Shown here: positions 36,673 to 47,716 of the stretch, one piece after another
Layout of the letters: each line of letters starts with the position of its first letter
Numbering within the stretch: the first letter of the stretch is position 1
Origin: Clonostachys chloroleuca
Lineage: Eukaryota > Ascomycota > Sordariomycetes > Hypocreales > Bionectriaceae
NCBI GenBank assembly: GCA_037952775.1
Contig: JBANAY010000004.1
Location: 3,162,001-3,226,000, forward strand
Reading direction: 5' to 3'
DNA length: 64,000 nucleotides
Made by a program: the position numbers and the translations under genes
The notes under the pieces: model-generated
The model's input: only the letters and a program-made list of their open reading frames with translations
Databases searched by the model: none
What the model was told of the DNA's origin: nothing

Positions 36673-38733
36673 TCACTCGTAAAGACCCCAGGTTACAGCA
36701 AAGGCCTGCTTGTCGTTGAGACGTGCGATGCGATCACAAATAACGCTCACATCCACAGACTCAGATCCTTCAGGGAGCTTGAGAACGACTTGTTCAACAT
36801 TGTTCTCTTCCGCGACACCGTCGTCGCCACGCTTCTCAACCACAGTAGATCCCGAAGCGTCCTTGACTGCGACGGTAAGGGAGAGCTTGTTCTGCAACTC
36901 TAGCCCCTTCCGATCCGAGAATACCAGCGTGACTTTCAGCTGCTTACCACGTCCCGAGGTGGCAGGCACATCGACGTTCAAGGGGATACTCTTTGTCCAG
37001 GTCTCATCCTCGGCGAGGGATTTTCCAGAAACGAATCCCTCGTCGACAAAGCCAAAACCTGCTTTGTCCCGCTTGTCAACAATTGCGAGCGATCTCTCGA
37101 TATCAATGCGACCAAATCCCTGAGCAGACTGTGGGAGGCCGAGATCCACTGCGCCGTTAATCACCAACGCTTTAATAAGCGCTGCGCTCGGCTTATCAAC
37201 CCCTTTGGCCCTGACGGCGCCACGAATAGTAGCACAGCATCCTGAGACAAGAGGCGTGGCCATGCTAGTGCCCGAGCCAAACGACCAGAGCTTATCCTGG
37301 CTTGGGCCATACGCGTTGCGCTCACGGTCTGTGATCTTGGGGTCTCTGGAACAAGCACTGAGGATGGCAATACCGGGAGCCACCACGTCAGGCTTGACAC
37401 GGCCCTCAAGGGTTGGGCCACGGGAGCTGAAGCCTGCGACCTTGTTAGGGTCTCCGGCAGGCTTCTTGGGGTCGTACTTGTAGTTTGCGTTGGGGCGGCT
37501 CGATTGAGTTGCGCCAACGCAGATGATGTTCTTAGCAGAGCTGGTGCTTCCAATGTGAGCGCCATTTGGAGAGACCTCCTCACCATCGTTTCCGGCAGCA
37601 AACACGATGACGTCTGGATGAACAATTAGCCATTTCTCATGATAGATATTTTTAGCGAGCAGAATAAACTTACGGTCTTGATTGTGCCAGATGAAACCAT
37701 CGGTGGCAAGGGCCTCGGAATCATAGGCCACCTGGCTCTTCACCCAAACAAGGCCCCACGAGTTGCTTGAGATTCGGGCATCATGAAGCTTGTACGGGCC
37801 CTCGAAAAGGTTCATCAGATTCGGGGGAGTCCACAGTCCGCCATTGCTCGTGAGCAGGGACTGGACGACAAGGGATGCATTGGGCGCCGTGCCCTGTATC
37901 TTGCCACCCATGGATTCGGAAAGCCCGTCACCGAGGACGGAGCCGGAGCAATGAGTCCCATGACCGTCAAAATCATTGGTCAATCCCTTGTTCTGGCCGC
38001 GATCGTTCTTCCGACCCTCACTGATCAGAGCCTTGACCCGCCCGGTGAATGCCGGGTGTGTGTTTGTCGCCGAGCCGGTATCAAAGCCCGTGTCAGCGAC
38101 CACGACGGTCTCTCCCTTTCCATTGTAAGGAACAGAAGTCGGGCCCTCAACGCCAGATTTATTATCAGCATGGATGTCCTGGCGGGCAAAGTTGTTGAAG
38201 AATTTCTTGTCAATGACCTTCTCGATCTTCTTGACAGCGTCGACATCTTGGATCTTGGCAATAGTCTCCGCATCGGCAGTCAACCTGAGAATGTTCTGCT
38301 CTTCAGAGATATCCTCGGGATTGAGGCCTGTCTTCTCGACAATATCACTGACAACACGGTCTGGGGATGTCTCTCCCTTGTGAAGTATGATATCAACAGT
38401 GAAGGTATCCTCTGGAGCACCTGCTGTGCTGATTGTATCCTCAAGACGGGTCGACTTCTTGAGATGGCGAGGATAAAGGTTGGCTTGCTCAATGAAGCTC
38501 AAAGCACGGATTGGTTCGAGTTCTGTAGGCTCGTAGCGGCACAGGTAGGTGTCTTGGCCCAAGTACTCGGACACAAAGACGCCTAGATCGGCTAGTTCCT
38601 GCTTCTGTTGGCCTTTGATAGGTCCGTTGCCCTTGATGTAGATGTAGTTTGAGTCACTAGCATCGGCATCAGGAGTGGCATCAGCGGTGGAGAATTCATG
38701 CCCGTTGAGCCTGAGTGGACGTCGGGAAGACAT
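36673..38733 (-). CDS. subtilisin-like serine protease (S8), no signal peptide
   Basis: Exons 38733-37674 and 37613-36673 give 666 aa (start MSSRRPLRL; an upstream in-frame ATG at 38748 would add five residues). The 60-nt intron (GTAAGT...CATCCAG) is a multiple of three and has no stop, so the frame reads through it. The triad is Asp214 (VADTGFDTG), His258 (DGHGTHCSG) and Ser470 (GTSMATP), with oxyanion Asn362 (AAGNDG). A C-terminal beta-sandwich of about 140 residues follows, as in KP-43-type subtilases. The N-terminal 180 residues may act as a prodomain. There is no signal peptide, so it is probably intracellular or exported unconventionally. All catalytic residues are intact. Confidence 0.9.
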   Translation of the reverse strand: MSSRRPLRLNGHEFSTADATPDADASDSNYIYIKGNGPIKGQQKQELADLGVFVSEYLGQDTYLCRYEPTELEPIRALSFIEQANLYPRHLKKSTRLEDTISTAGAPEDTFTVDIILHKGETSPDRVVSDIVEKTGLNPEDISEEQNILRLTADAETIAKIQDVDAVKKIEKVIDKKFFNNFARQDIHADNKSGVEGPTSVPYNGKGETVVVADTGFDTGSATNTHPAFTGRVKALISEGRKNDRGQNKGLTNDFDGHGTHCSGSVLGDGLSESMGGKIQGTAPNASLVVQSLLTSNGGLWTPPNLMNLFEGPYKLHDARISSNSWGLVWVKSQVAYDSEALATDGFIWHNQDRKFILLAKNIYHEKWLIVHPDVIVFAAGNDGEEVSPNGAHIGSTSSAKNIICVGATQSSRPNANYKYDPKKPAGDPNKVAGFSSRGPTLEGRVKPDVVAPGIAILSACSRDPKITDRERNAYGPSQDKLWSFGSGTSMATPLVSGCCATIRGAVRAKGVDKPSAALIKALVINGAVDLGLPQSAQGFGRIDIERSLAIVDKRDKAGFGFVDEGFVSGKSLAEDETWTKSIPLNVDVPATSGRGKQLKVTLVFSDRKGLELQNKLSLTVAVKDASGSTVVEKRGDDGVAEENNVEQVVLKLPEGSESVDVSVICDRIARLNDKQAFAVTWGLYE

Positions 38734-40351
38734 GATGGTAGTCAACAAAGGTATCTATTAGACTGATTGTACTGTGTTCAAAAAAAGGTTACGCAATATG
38801 AGAACAAGAGAGGGCAAAGGATTGTTCCCCGTGCGGGACACGGCATATAAATAGTTCTTCGTTCTGCATAGTTGCATATATCTGATGGTTCATTGGGGTG
38901 GTTGCACTCGCGGTTCTGTGCCGGATCATCACACACAGCTCACCTCAGCTGCAACGAGAACTGGAAGGGCTGAATGAGGGGAAGCATTTGTGGCTGGGGC
39001 AGTGTCATCATGACGGTGTTGATTCACCACATTTACTGGCTGGGTAGGGGTACGCAAGAATCTGGTGGCTCAATAATGGCTTGAGCTGGACAAGGCCTGC
39101 AGCCTGTGATTGGGCCGGGGGTGTTTCATCATTTTCTAGGTGAAACATTGGGAATGGGCTCATCGAGCGCACATGAAGGTCAGGCGATAGGGTGGCGTAA
39201 GCTCCCTCCTGCTTTGTCACTGTGGCCCCCGAGAGATAACTTCGATGTGAACGATAGGTCACAACAGAAATTAATGTGGGAATTATGAAGGACTCTTATT
39301 ACAGACCGTACTTGGATAGGATGGAACCGCTTACTTGCTATGAGCCATGAAGGAATCCAGGGATACTCTACCCGGGGCGTCGCAAGCAGCTCCATTCTGA
39401 GAACGGCCTATCTTCACTTATTCCTTTTGACCAGTCGCAAACTAGTGTGAACAACGATGGGTCTCGACCAGTCTATCACCATTGCCAGTCAACCTTGCAA
39501 GGATTTGAGGTATGATACAACACAAAAGGCGGGGTTCGATTCGTGAGATGTACTTATGTCTCACCTCAGCAGCGGAGTGAAGCCTAGAATCTTGATTATT
39601 GAGGCCTGCATTCCGCGGCTTGTGGTACCAGTGTCTAGTGGTTGCGGCTGGGTGACATTGTCCAATAATGGGAGAGAGCACTGCACACCCTCACCGACAT
39701 CCAGCTCTGTAAGCCCTGCCGTTGGACGAATAGTTTGAAAACCGGTGGAAGATGACTGCATCCCGCTAATTGAAGCTGAGATAGAAGCGAAAGGTGATTT
39801 GGCCACCCACACTTGCCACCCAAGAGGCATTCCTGTTGTGTGACGAGGTCTGAGAGATATCACACCAACCCCGCAGCAATTACGCAAATGTTTCACAGCA
39901 TAAAACGATCTTACTGATTTATGCTGATCTAAATCAATGTTGGAAGCCTAACTTCTCAAAAACGGCACTATTAGCAATAAGATGTTCCTGAGAGTTGCTC
40001 GCTAGCCTAGATGCATAGTTTCGTGCTTATGCTTAAAGTCTTATTGGTGGGCACTAAATCAAGCACACCCCTCACTCAACTTTTTCAGTGAATTTAAAGT
40101 TTAAGCAGCAAAGAGAAAGCGGAGTCGGATCATCACGAGGGAGCTGATGAGTCCTAGTACGGCCACTTTTGGAGGATAATCAGGATCTGCATTTGGACAT
40201 ATCACGATAAAACGAAATGTGCAGAATGGATGGCAAAAAAATGAATTCAAGTTCTGAAAGAGACTATACCCTGCGCCTCCAAACAAAACGCGCTTGACAT
40301 ATCAGTCATTAGATAATGTAAAGAAGAGCACTACACATGTGAAGGATTACT
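38734..40351. other. 1.6 kb intergenic
   Basis: Contains the promoter of the S8 protease at its left end and the 3' flank of the GTPase gene at its right. The frames around 39000-39900 are short with no domain. A TATA-like TATTTATA on the minus strand lies at 38845-38852, about 115 bp before the protease ATG. Confidence 0.4.
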
Positions 40352-42539
40352 CTAGAAGATATCCTGGACCTTGCTGTTTTGCCACCAAATCCCTATTGAA
40401 TTTTGCACATTACCGTATTGACTGCACCAGCTTATTTTGTGACGATCATCCTCTGGATTTTTCTTCCAAATCAGAATAAAATCGGTCGTGTTCTCAGGAT
40501 TGAGAGTGATGGCCTATTTTACAGGTTAAGCCTTTTCCTCATGATTGGGACTGGGTGCTTACAGTGATATTGATGTGTCTTGTCTCCCCAAAGAGCTGTG
40601 CAAGGCCAGGATAGTGACCATTCAAACTGCAGTTACACCCCAAACGTCCGGACCGGAATCCGTACTCGAATGCAATAACATAGGCATCCCCATACCCAAA
40701 GGCGACGGCAGTGATATTGGAGCGGTTCTCTTTACTGTGACATCTGGTGAAAACGGAGTTGGCCTCGTCAGACGCGAGGCTGGTCCAACTTCCATCCTTC
40801 CACCTCGCATAGTACTTTTGATTCGGCCCAAGTGCCACCATGTCGAGATTATCAAGCCCCCGAGCTCTTATGTCGCCGTTCAATTGCGAGTATCGCTTTT
40901 CGAAGTTTGAGCTTTTCACTAAAATTCATGTTAGAAGCTATCCCTATTCACCATTATGTTAACTCTTACTCCATCCATCTGTGTAGCGGGCTATCCAGGT
41001 CGACACGCCCTTATAATCGTCACCGAAACAAACGGACCGTAGCCACTCGTGGCCTCTTGTTTGCTTGGGCGGAACCGAATTGCTTATCAGGTCCCATTAG
41101 TACACCCGAATAAACGAGCCGTAAAGAGGCGGAATAGTCTACACACCTGCTCCAAAATGATGACCCCAGACAACTATAGAAGTAGCCATACATACCCACT
41201 GAATAGATGGTATCGGATGTCGGAGTAAGAGCGTCTTCATCCTCTGCTTCTGTTTCTTGATCGAGGTCTGGATGTTTATTGTATTCATTGTCAGCTTGCA
41301 TTTCAGGAGTAGGCTTTTTCACCAAGTCTGGGATGCCTTGGTTGGCAGGCGGTCGGTCCTTGATAATGGGGAGTGGCTCGTCCAGGGCAGCTCTATCCTT
41401 CTTCAATTGCTTCAGCACTCTTGCCACGCGCCTCTCGCGCCGTACAAGGAGATGTTCCATAGAGGCACGGAGGTTAGCGACGTCCTCTTCAGCCATTTTG
41501 ATCATGTGCGAATACCTCCCACACTCTTCTCGCATCAATCTCTTCGCTTCACGGTCTGGTGGCGTTTCTGCGGTTTTCATTTGGTCTTTGATGTCTTGTC
41601 GTTCCTTTGCCCATGTATCCCTCCTTCTTAGGAGGTCAGTATGTAGGGCTCGCCCGGCAGACGTCTGATCCAGTCGAAGCTTCTCATCTATGAGCTCTAT
41701 CTGGAGAGTGGTCACCGCAGGGGCCTCATGGCCAACCAGCGTCTGCACGATGCGCTTCGCCGAGTCCTCGGAGTTCATATGTCGGCTGCACGAGCTGCCT
41801 TTTTGCAGCATCCAGCCCCAGAACTCCTGGGTATCAATCAGCTCCTTTTCTCTTTGCTCACCTTCCTCAGTAGGCACTTTGTCCCACATTGTGGTGGCAA
41901 GAACCACTTTCTTGAGAGCATCCTCACCACATAGCTGTCGGAACATTAGGAGGTTCTTCTTGGCCGACCCTTGCATCCGTATATCGGTAATGCGGTGTAA
42001 GTAAATGATTCCATTTAGGAGAACACACTTCTTGTACGACTCTCCAAGCCAAGCGGCGATTTCGCTCAAAACTTCGGTATCGCTCTTGTTAGTGTCATCG
42101 AATCCAGGGGTATCAATGAGGTAGACAGTCTGATCTGGAGATATATCATAGGCATACACATCCACTGTTGAAGTACCTATTAATATGTTAGCCTCACCCT
42201 CGAAGAATCCGTAACTACCCACTTACATGCGCCCAAGCTGTGTCCTATCCGTACTGGTTGGCCAGAGCATCGTGCGATGAAGGAGCTTTTTCCAGACCCC
42301 GTGACCCCCATAACAGCGATAAAGACGTCATTAGGTCTGTCCTATCGTCAACTCTAAATCCATAATATACTTGAAACTTATGGCGGAAGTGAGTAGACTT
42401 GCCTGGGGGCTCGACCGCCGCGGAAGCTTGGGGAGCTGGGTGGGCCTTTGTAACGGAGGGAAATACGCCTGACCAGCCCCAAAGAATTGCCGCTGGTCTC
42501 TTTAGGCTTCGAGGAGCGGAAGCCACTAATGAAAGACAT
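40352..42539 (-). CDS. P-loop GTPase (AIG1-like) with coiled coil and C-terminal aromatic repeats
   Basis: Six exons, 42539-42399, 42341-42227, 42176-41147, 41082-40970, 40918-40563 and 40513-40352, join in phase to 638 aa. G1 is GVTGSGKSS (59-67), G3 is DTPGFDD (107-113), and TTMWDKV is a plausible G4. Residues about 195-300 form a long charged coiled coil. The C-terminal 220 residues contain WIARYTDGW and YYARWKDGSW, followed by similar Trp/Tyr-rich strands (FGYGDAYVIAFEYG), suggesting a repeated beta fold. Intron 1 may instead use a GC donor (GCAAGT at 42402) with acceptor at 42337, which changes only a few residues. No membrane segment. Family knowledge: AIG1/septin-like GTPases bind membranes or polymerise. 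The role of the fungal repeat domain is unknown to me; a sensor or ligand-binding role is speculation. Confidence 0.82.
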
Positions 42540-43936
42540 TTTGGTCAAAGAATCCGGCCGTATTCTTATATATCTATCCCGGCGTGCGGTGCAAGAAGCC
42601 CCGAATTCTACGGCGTTCACGGGTGAGGAGGAGGGCGCCATGATTCCGTGCTCTCCTCTTAAGCAAATTCTCCTGGAGACCTCCCTACACTCAATTCCGA
42701 CATTACCACCGAAGGCGGTATGCAAGTCTTGTCCATTTACGTCCAAAACCGCATCTTGGTTCTGCAGCCACGCGGGGAATCTTATGTGGTGTGGTGCAAA
42801 TCGGCTCCCCTCCAGCTTACTCAATCGCTTTTTCACTGGCTAGTTTCTAAGACATCACTAGTGTCTCAGACACAAAATAACACTCGGGAGAAAGGACTTC
42901 CGATTCTCACCGCCGTGGCTACATTGTGGAACCGGCTTGCCCTGCAACTTCCAGTCATTGTCATGGCCAGTCCTGATGATGTGCAACAAGATCGAATCGG
43001 CTTCATTAGGTAGTTTTAGATCGATGCACTTTATCTACGTAGCGGAGCAACCAAGTAGACATGTTCATATTTTCTTCCGGACTTTTCCCTTACGTTCGAG
43101 GATATATGTCCAGAGATTGAGGAAGACTAAATCGTCCAGTGTATCTTGCATGTGAAATCTGAGAGAGGATGCATGAGCTGAGATGCACCTTGCTTTCCAT
43201 GTGATCAATCATAGACCAATAGGACGAAGTAATTGTACAACCCGGGGAAGATCTTGGTTTTCATTTGTTCGGTATGAAGCATGAACACGTTCGTGCTTTG
43301 TGACGAGCACATTTATCAACTTGATTCGCTATTCCATCTCAGGTAACACAGCTGCACTGTGATCGGACCACCCTCCCGGCTGAAGACTACCGGAAGACAA
43401 AAAGACTGATGGCCCTTTTTTCAGAGTGGTTATTTACTTGAATCTAAATAAGATTAGAAAAGACCTCGGGGGCAAAGCTGTACGGTTGGTTCAAGTTGCT
43501 TTACTCAAATAAACCGAGTTTAGAGCCTGTGATGTTTGGTTTGAATCTGTATCCTTCGTTTTATACCTCGAACGCACTGTACCTACACTCCGGGCTCTTC
43601 TTCTCACTCAACGCGTGCCTTCTCGTCGCTAGCCAGGGTAAATACCTCCCCATTGAGATGGAAACTGGGGTATTCAGTTGAAAGCCAGGATCTTACGACT
43701 TATGCCAAAATTAATTGGCTCCGCCACTCTGCCAAGGACCTGCCTTGTTGCATTGATCCCCAAAATGGCAATACGTTGGCCCAAAAAGCGAATGACGCGT
43801 TGGTGATCTCCAAACCCAAATTGCTTAAATGCCCCGATGTGCCCTCATCATCACCTTCAGCTCCAGTTCGTCTTCCATTCCGACTGCCATATAATAACTC
43901 AACCAACAAGTCGCACTCACAGCGCCTTTTCCGACC
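42540..43936. other. 1.4 kb divergent intergenic region
   Basis: Holds the promoters of the GTPase (minus) and SDR (plus) genes. An open minus-strand frame extends upstream of the GTPase start to 42836 but shows no family features. Nothing else was recognised. Confidence 0.35.
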
Positions 43937-44968
43937 ATGATTCTGTGGCGCCATGCTCCCGCCTCGGCGCTGCTGTCAGGGTCGCTTCTACTAGCCACGA
44001 CATGTGCACCCAATGTAATGCAGCAGGTTGTTCAAGCCTTGTCGAAGACAGTGCCTCAACTGTCGCTGGTATCGGCAAATATCTCTCTCCTTAGACCGGT
44101 TCTTGGTGGTGTATTCGTGGTGGGCGCCCTTCGCTGGGCACACAGGGTGCTCAGCGAATTGGCCCGGAATTCCTGGAGCTTTAGACCTACAACAGACTGG
44201 GACTGGCCCAATGAGATTGCTGTCATCACTGGAGGGTCCAGTGGGATCGGGAAGTCGCTGGCTGAAAAACTTCTGGATAAAGGTGTTCGCGTGGCGGTGA
44301 TTGACGTTCAGGAACTTCCCAAGCCGCTCAAGGACAACCCCCGAGTACAATTCTACAAGTGTGATATATCCGACGGCGCATCCGTTTCCGCCGCGGCTGA
44401 AGCTATTCGCGACGAGGTTGGCTCACCGTCTATCCTTGTGAATAATGCCGGTATCGCTAGCCACCACAACATACTTGCTTGTGACGAGGCATACCTGAGA
44501 AAGATATTCGGCGTCAACTGCTTTGCCAACTGGTTCACTACCAGAGAGTTTCTCCCGAGTATGATCCAGGCCAACAAGGGCCACGTGGTTACCGTTGCGA
44601 GTTTGGCCTCCTTCTTCTGTTTCGGGGGCATCGCCGACTATGCCGGTAGCAAAGCTGCAGCACGCGCGTTTCATGAGGCCCTCGGTACCGAACTGAGGCA
44701 TAGATACAAGGCTCCCAATGTGCTTACCACAATTGTCCACCCTCATTACGTCCGGACGCCGTGCATTGGAAAGTATATCGAGGGTCTTGAGAGACATGGT
44801 TTTCATCTTCTTGAGCCTGAGGATGTTGCCGACAAGATTATCGCCCAACTCATGAGTAGAAGAAGCGGAGAATTGATTCTCCCTGAGAGTGAAATTATGC
44901 TATCAAGTTTCAGGGCCTGGCCTACTTGGATACAAGAACCGATCCGCGATATCTTCACCAAGTCATAG
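43937..44968 (+). CDS. short-chain dehydrogenase/reductase, membrane-anchored type
   Basis: A single exon gives 343 aa. The N-terminal 75 residues contain hydrophobic stretches (for example LRPVLGGVFVVGAL) that could anchor it to ER or lipid droplets. The Rossmann motif is TGGSSGIG (98-105). NNAG follows at about 169-172, and the catalytic Ser222, Tyr235 and Lys239 are in ASLAS and YAGSK. Architecture and length resemble the RDH10/17-beta-HSD11/DHRS3 group acting on retinoids, steroids or other lipids. The Asp after strand 2 (VIDVQ) suggests NAD(H) preference. The substrate in this fungus is unknown. It lies at the left border of the oxidoreductase-rich segment. Confidence 0.88.
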   Translation: MILWRHAPASALLSGSLLLATTCAPNVMQQVVQALSKTVPQLSLVSANISLLRPVLGGVFVVGALRWAHRVLSELARNSWSFRPTTDWDWPNEIAVITGGSSGIGKSLAEKLLDKGVRVAVIDVQELPKPLKDNPRVQFYKCDISDGASVSAAAEAIRDEVGSPSILVNNAGIASHHNILACDEAYLRKIFGVNCFANWFTTREFLPSMIQANKGHVVTVASLASFFCFGGIADYAGSKAAARAFHEALGTELRHRYKAPNVLTTIVHPHYVRTPCIGKYIEGLERHGFHLLEPEDVADKIIAQLMSRRSGELILPESEIMLSSFRAWPTWIQEPIRDIFTKS

Positions 44969-46892
44969 TGGCATCTGACTGGATAATGGACATAGGATAA
45001 TAGTTTGGTTCAATAATTTAGTATTTAGAATCATTTTAACGCGACGGCCAGTGATTCAATGGAGCTAGAGAAGTCTTTATCTTACGGAAGAACCAATAGC
45101 TTTTCGAATCGCTAACTAGAACATTTGAGAGCCAGCAGGGCATTAGGTAATGCAACAAGTAGATTTGCTATAGGCCAACATGTTTCCTAGAAGTTATATG
45201 TCACATTGCCAGACTCCCCGTTCTGAGTTAGGATTTTGAAGTACGTCTCACAAGAATAAACATAAGATGCAAAACTATTAGAACCACATGAAAACTTTTC
45301 AACAAGCATTCCTTTGAATACGACGTATTAGCCGCGTGGAACCCTCTTCTGGCGATTCATACTCCGGTTCGTACCTAGAATGTACACAGAAAAATCCCGT
45401 ATTAGCCACATACCATCAGATCTCTTAATATAAGTCCAATTAACCTCTCAGGTTTTTTCACCTCAGTCAACTACAGAGGTTACATTCTTCACTAACGCCG
45501 ATAGGTGATGCATGTGGAGCAGAAATCTGGTGTTTTCTTGTTGCGGAGCTATGATCGAAGTTTCGTAAGCACAACGACACAATTCCTTTCAACAGTATGA
45601 TGGATACGCCAAGAGCTTCTAGATCCTAATGCAGGAAAGCTGTGGAGGATAGGTCTAAGACTATGGTGGGCGGGAATGACGGCACAGCGCTATCTGAACC
45701 TTTTCTCAGCCTCACTGCTGGTCTGATGACTAGATCTTGTGATTCAGAGGACTAGGCGACAGAAATCTGTCGGACTTAGAGATATCCGTCTCGTTCGTAA
45801 AAGTTTAGAACTTTGAGGCTGTGGAGTCGTCTAGGTAGTTCCAATGCCTATTTACAGTTTGAAGCATTCCATGGCTTGTACCATTATTCCTTGTAACGTC
45901 CTAGTGAATCGTCGTTGAAAACGTTGACTAACAGCTCGGAGTTGAAATTTTGTGCCCTCGATATGTACCTTACATTTATGAGACAGATGCCCCAGCAACC
46001 TACTCACGCCAGATGGAAAGACCTTGAAGTAATATCGAGAAAATGGGCCATAGGGAAAACCCAACTGTTTAAGGCTCCTTTAGGACGTTAAAAGGTCCAG
46101 CGGGGTCGAAGTTCGTTCCCCATATGCTCCTCGTAAATGCCTAAAATCGAACTACTCTGCCGGGCAAATAAACTGGCCCAAAAGGCCCATCCAAACGTGG
46201 AAACGCTTTCATTTGAGCCCACATGGTTCATGATGCCGTGCCTTGGCAGAGGAGGTTGGTCTGGGGCTGTCTAAGACTAGTGGACACGGTTTTCAGTTAT
46301 TGGTCTCACATCAGCATCCAATCTTCCGTCATCATACATCACCAACGATCTCCTTTGCATCAGTCACATTTTATTTATGCTCAAACAGGCTAAAATACTA
46401 GTACTTCAGCTCAGAGGCTTTCTTAAATGTTACTCGTCATACCAACCAAGTGAAGATTGACAGAGTCCGTCTATTCACAAGTTAACCTTTACTCTCGTAT
46501 CGGACCATGGTCTCAGCCATGACCCCTTCATCCGCTATTGGTGGGATCTTGTGAGATAGCGGCATTCAGGGCCGCCAAGACATCACTGGAACGAGTGTCA
46601 GGTAAAGTCAAGGCACTATCTTTTGCCTCCAGGCGGTTCAAATTCCTCGCCAATATCCCGTGCGAAACCGTGTCTCGGAATCAGCGGCTCCAGGGCCCAA
46701 GGAGGAACAGAAAACTTAGTCCGGTAATCGTGTATGCGATCCCAAACTCACACAGCGAGCATTCCCCAGTTTTCAGAATTGCAGTAAGTATGGCACTAAC
46801 AAGTATAAAGGTTGCTAGCAAGCACCACCCTACTGTGCGATAAACAATTACCAAACAATCACCAATAATCTTCCTTGATACAAACTATCAAA
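44969..46892. other. 1.9 kb gene-free AT-rich stretch
   Basis: No convincing coding series. Frames such as 46538-46843 (plus) have no domain and poor codon pattern. The right end carries the promoter of the small Cys-rich protein gene. Confidence 0.35.
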
Positions 46893-47350
46893 ATGCGTTT
46901 CTTCACTATTGCCATCACCTCGTTAGCCGCTTGTGCATACGCTATCCCGCAGTTGTAAGTAGCCAGCCTTAGTTTCCATAGTACGCTTACAAGTGAGCAT
47001 CATACTAATATACTCCCGTCAAAAGGACTGGGGGCATGCGAGTAACAGATACCAGCAACCAACCGCGCGATCAACAAAGCACCGACGAGATCAACATCCC
47101 AGAACATTTTGCCTGTACTGAGGACAGTGACTGCGTGATACGGAACGTTGGAAACTGTTGTGGCTATTACCCGATGTGTGCAAATGCCGACGCAGAGCTC
47201 CCGGATCCTTGCCCAGGACCCGGCATGGCCAGTGTCTGCGGGTTCCCCACGATTGACAGTTGCAAGTGTGGCAGTCATGGAGGATGTATCTCGCTTCAGG
47301 GCGAGACCACAGTTCATGGGCATCAATTTGATGACTCAAACAAGTCTTAA
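46893..47350 (+). CDS. small secreted cysteine-rich protein
   Basis: Two exons, 46893-46954 and 47026-47350 (71-nt intron, phase 2), give 128 aa. The signal peptide (1 to about 18, MRFFTIAITSLAACAYA) sits on exon 1; the later ATG at 47036 alone would miss it. The mature part is about 110 residues with ten cysteines, including NCCG, a VCGF and a SCKCG pair, spaced as for several disulfides. It is rich in Asp, Pro and Gly. No enzyme motif. Effector, antimicrobial or adhesion roles are common for such proteins, but none can be chosen here. I do not recognise a named family. Confidence 0.75.
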
Positions 47351-47716
47351 CTAGTTAGAAGAATGTCTTTCCGCTGATGTCTTATTCGTTCCGAACTCTT
47401 GCCTTCGAACTGTGTTTTCCGCAAACTTCTTGATAGCAAAAGAAAATATTAGAAAATTAAGAAAAAAAAGTTGTGTCTTTTCAAGTTCTTTACATGGGAA
47501 CTAAATACGGTCAATATAAATAACTTCCGCATCTTCTGAACAATTAAGGTTCAGGGTTAATCGAGAAAGGAGAGTCACTCATGTGTCACCTGCCGGAGCT
47601 AATCCTGAGACACATGTGCCGTGTAAGACAGGCACGTATCAAATTTGAACAGGTGATCTATCCATATTGGTGAACAAATTCATGCTCCTCGCATGAGGAA
47701 AACACCTTTGCCACCA
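47351..47716. other. spacer before MITE copy 1
   Basis: AT-rich 3' flank of the Cys-rich protein gene. No coding frame; a weak CACATGTG palindrome occurs near 47610. Confidence 0.3.

Noticed and set aside
37783..38586. 267-codon open frame on the plus strand
   Set aside because: Antisense to the subtilase catalytic exon, which carries the complete triad.
39520..39565. GGTTCGATTCG resembling a tRNA B box
   Set aside because: No matching A box at the right distance and no acceptor-stem pairing in the surrounding sequence.
41020..41082. GTPase ending at the in-frame stop near 41020
   Set aside because: A phase-correct intron (41146-41083) with an ACTAAT branch leads into clearly coding WIARYTDG repeat exons that continue to 40352.
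42540..42836. Longer N-terminus for the GTPase (ATG at 42836)
   Set aside because: The extra 99 residues look non-conserved and Arg/Cys-scattered; the ATG at 42539 begins protein-like sequence immediately before the P-loop region.
47036..47350. Intron-less start of the Cys-rich protein at the internal ATG
   Set aside because: That product lacks a signal peptide; the 46893 exon supplies one in phase with good splice sites.
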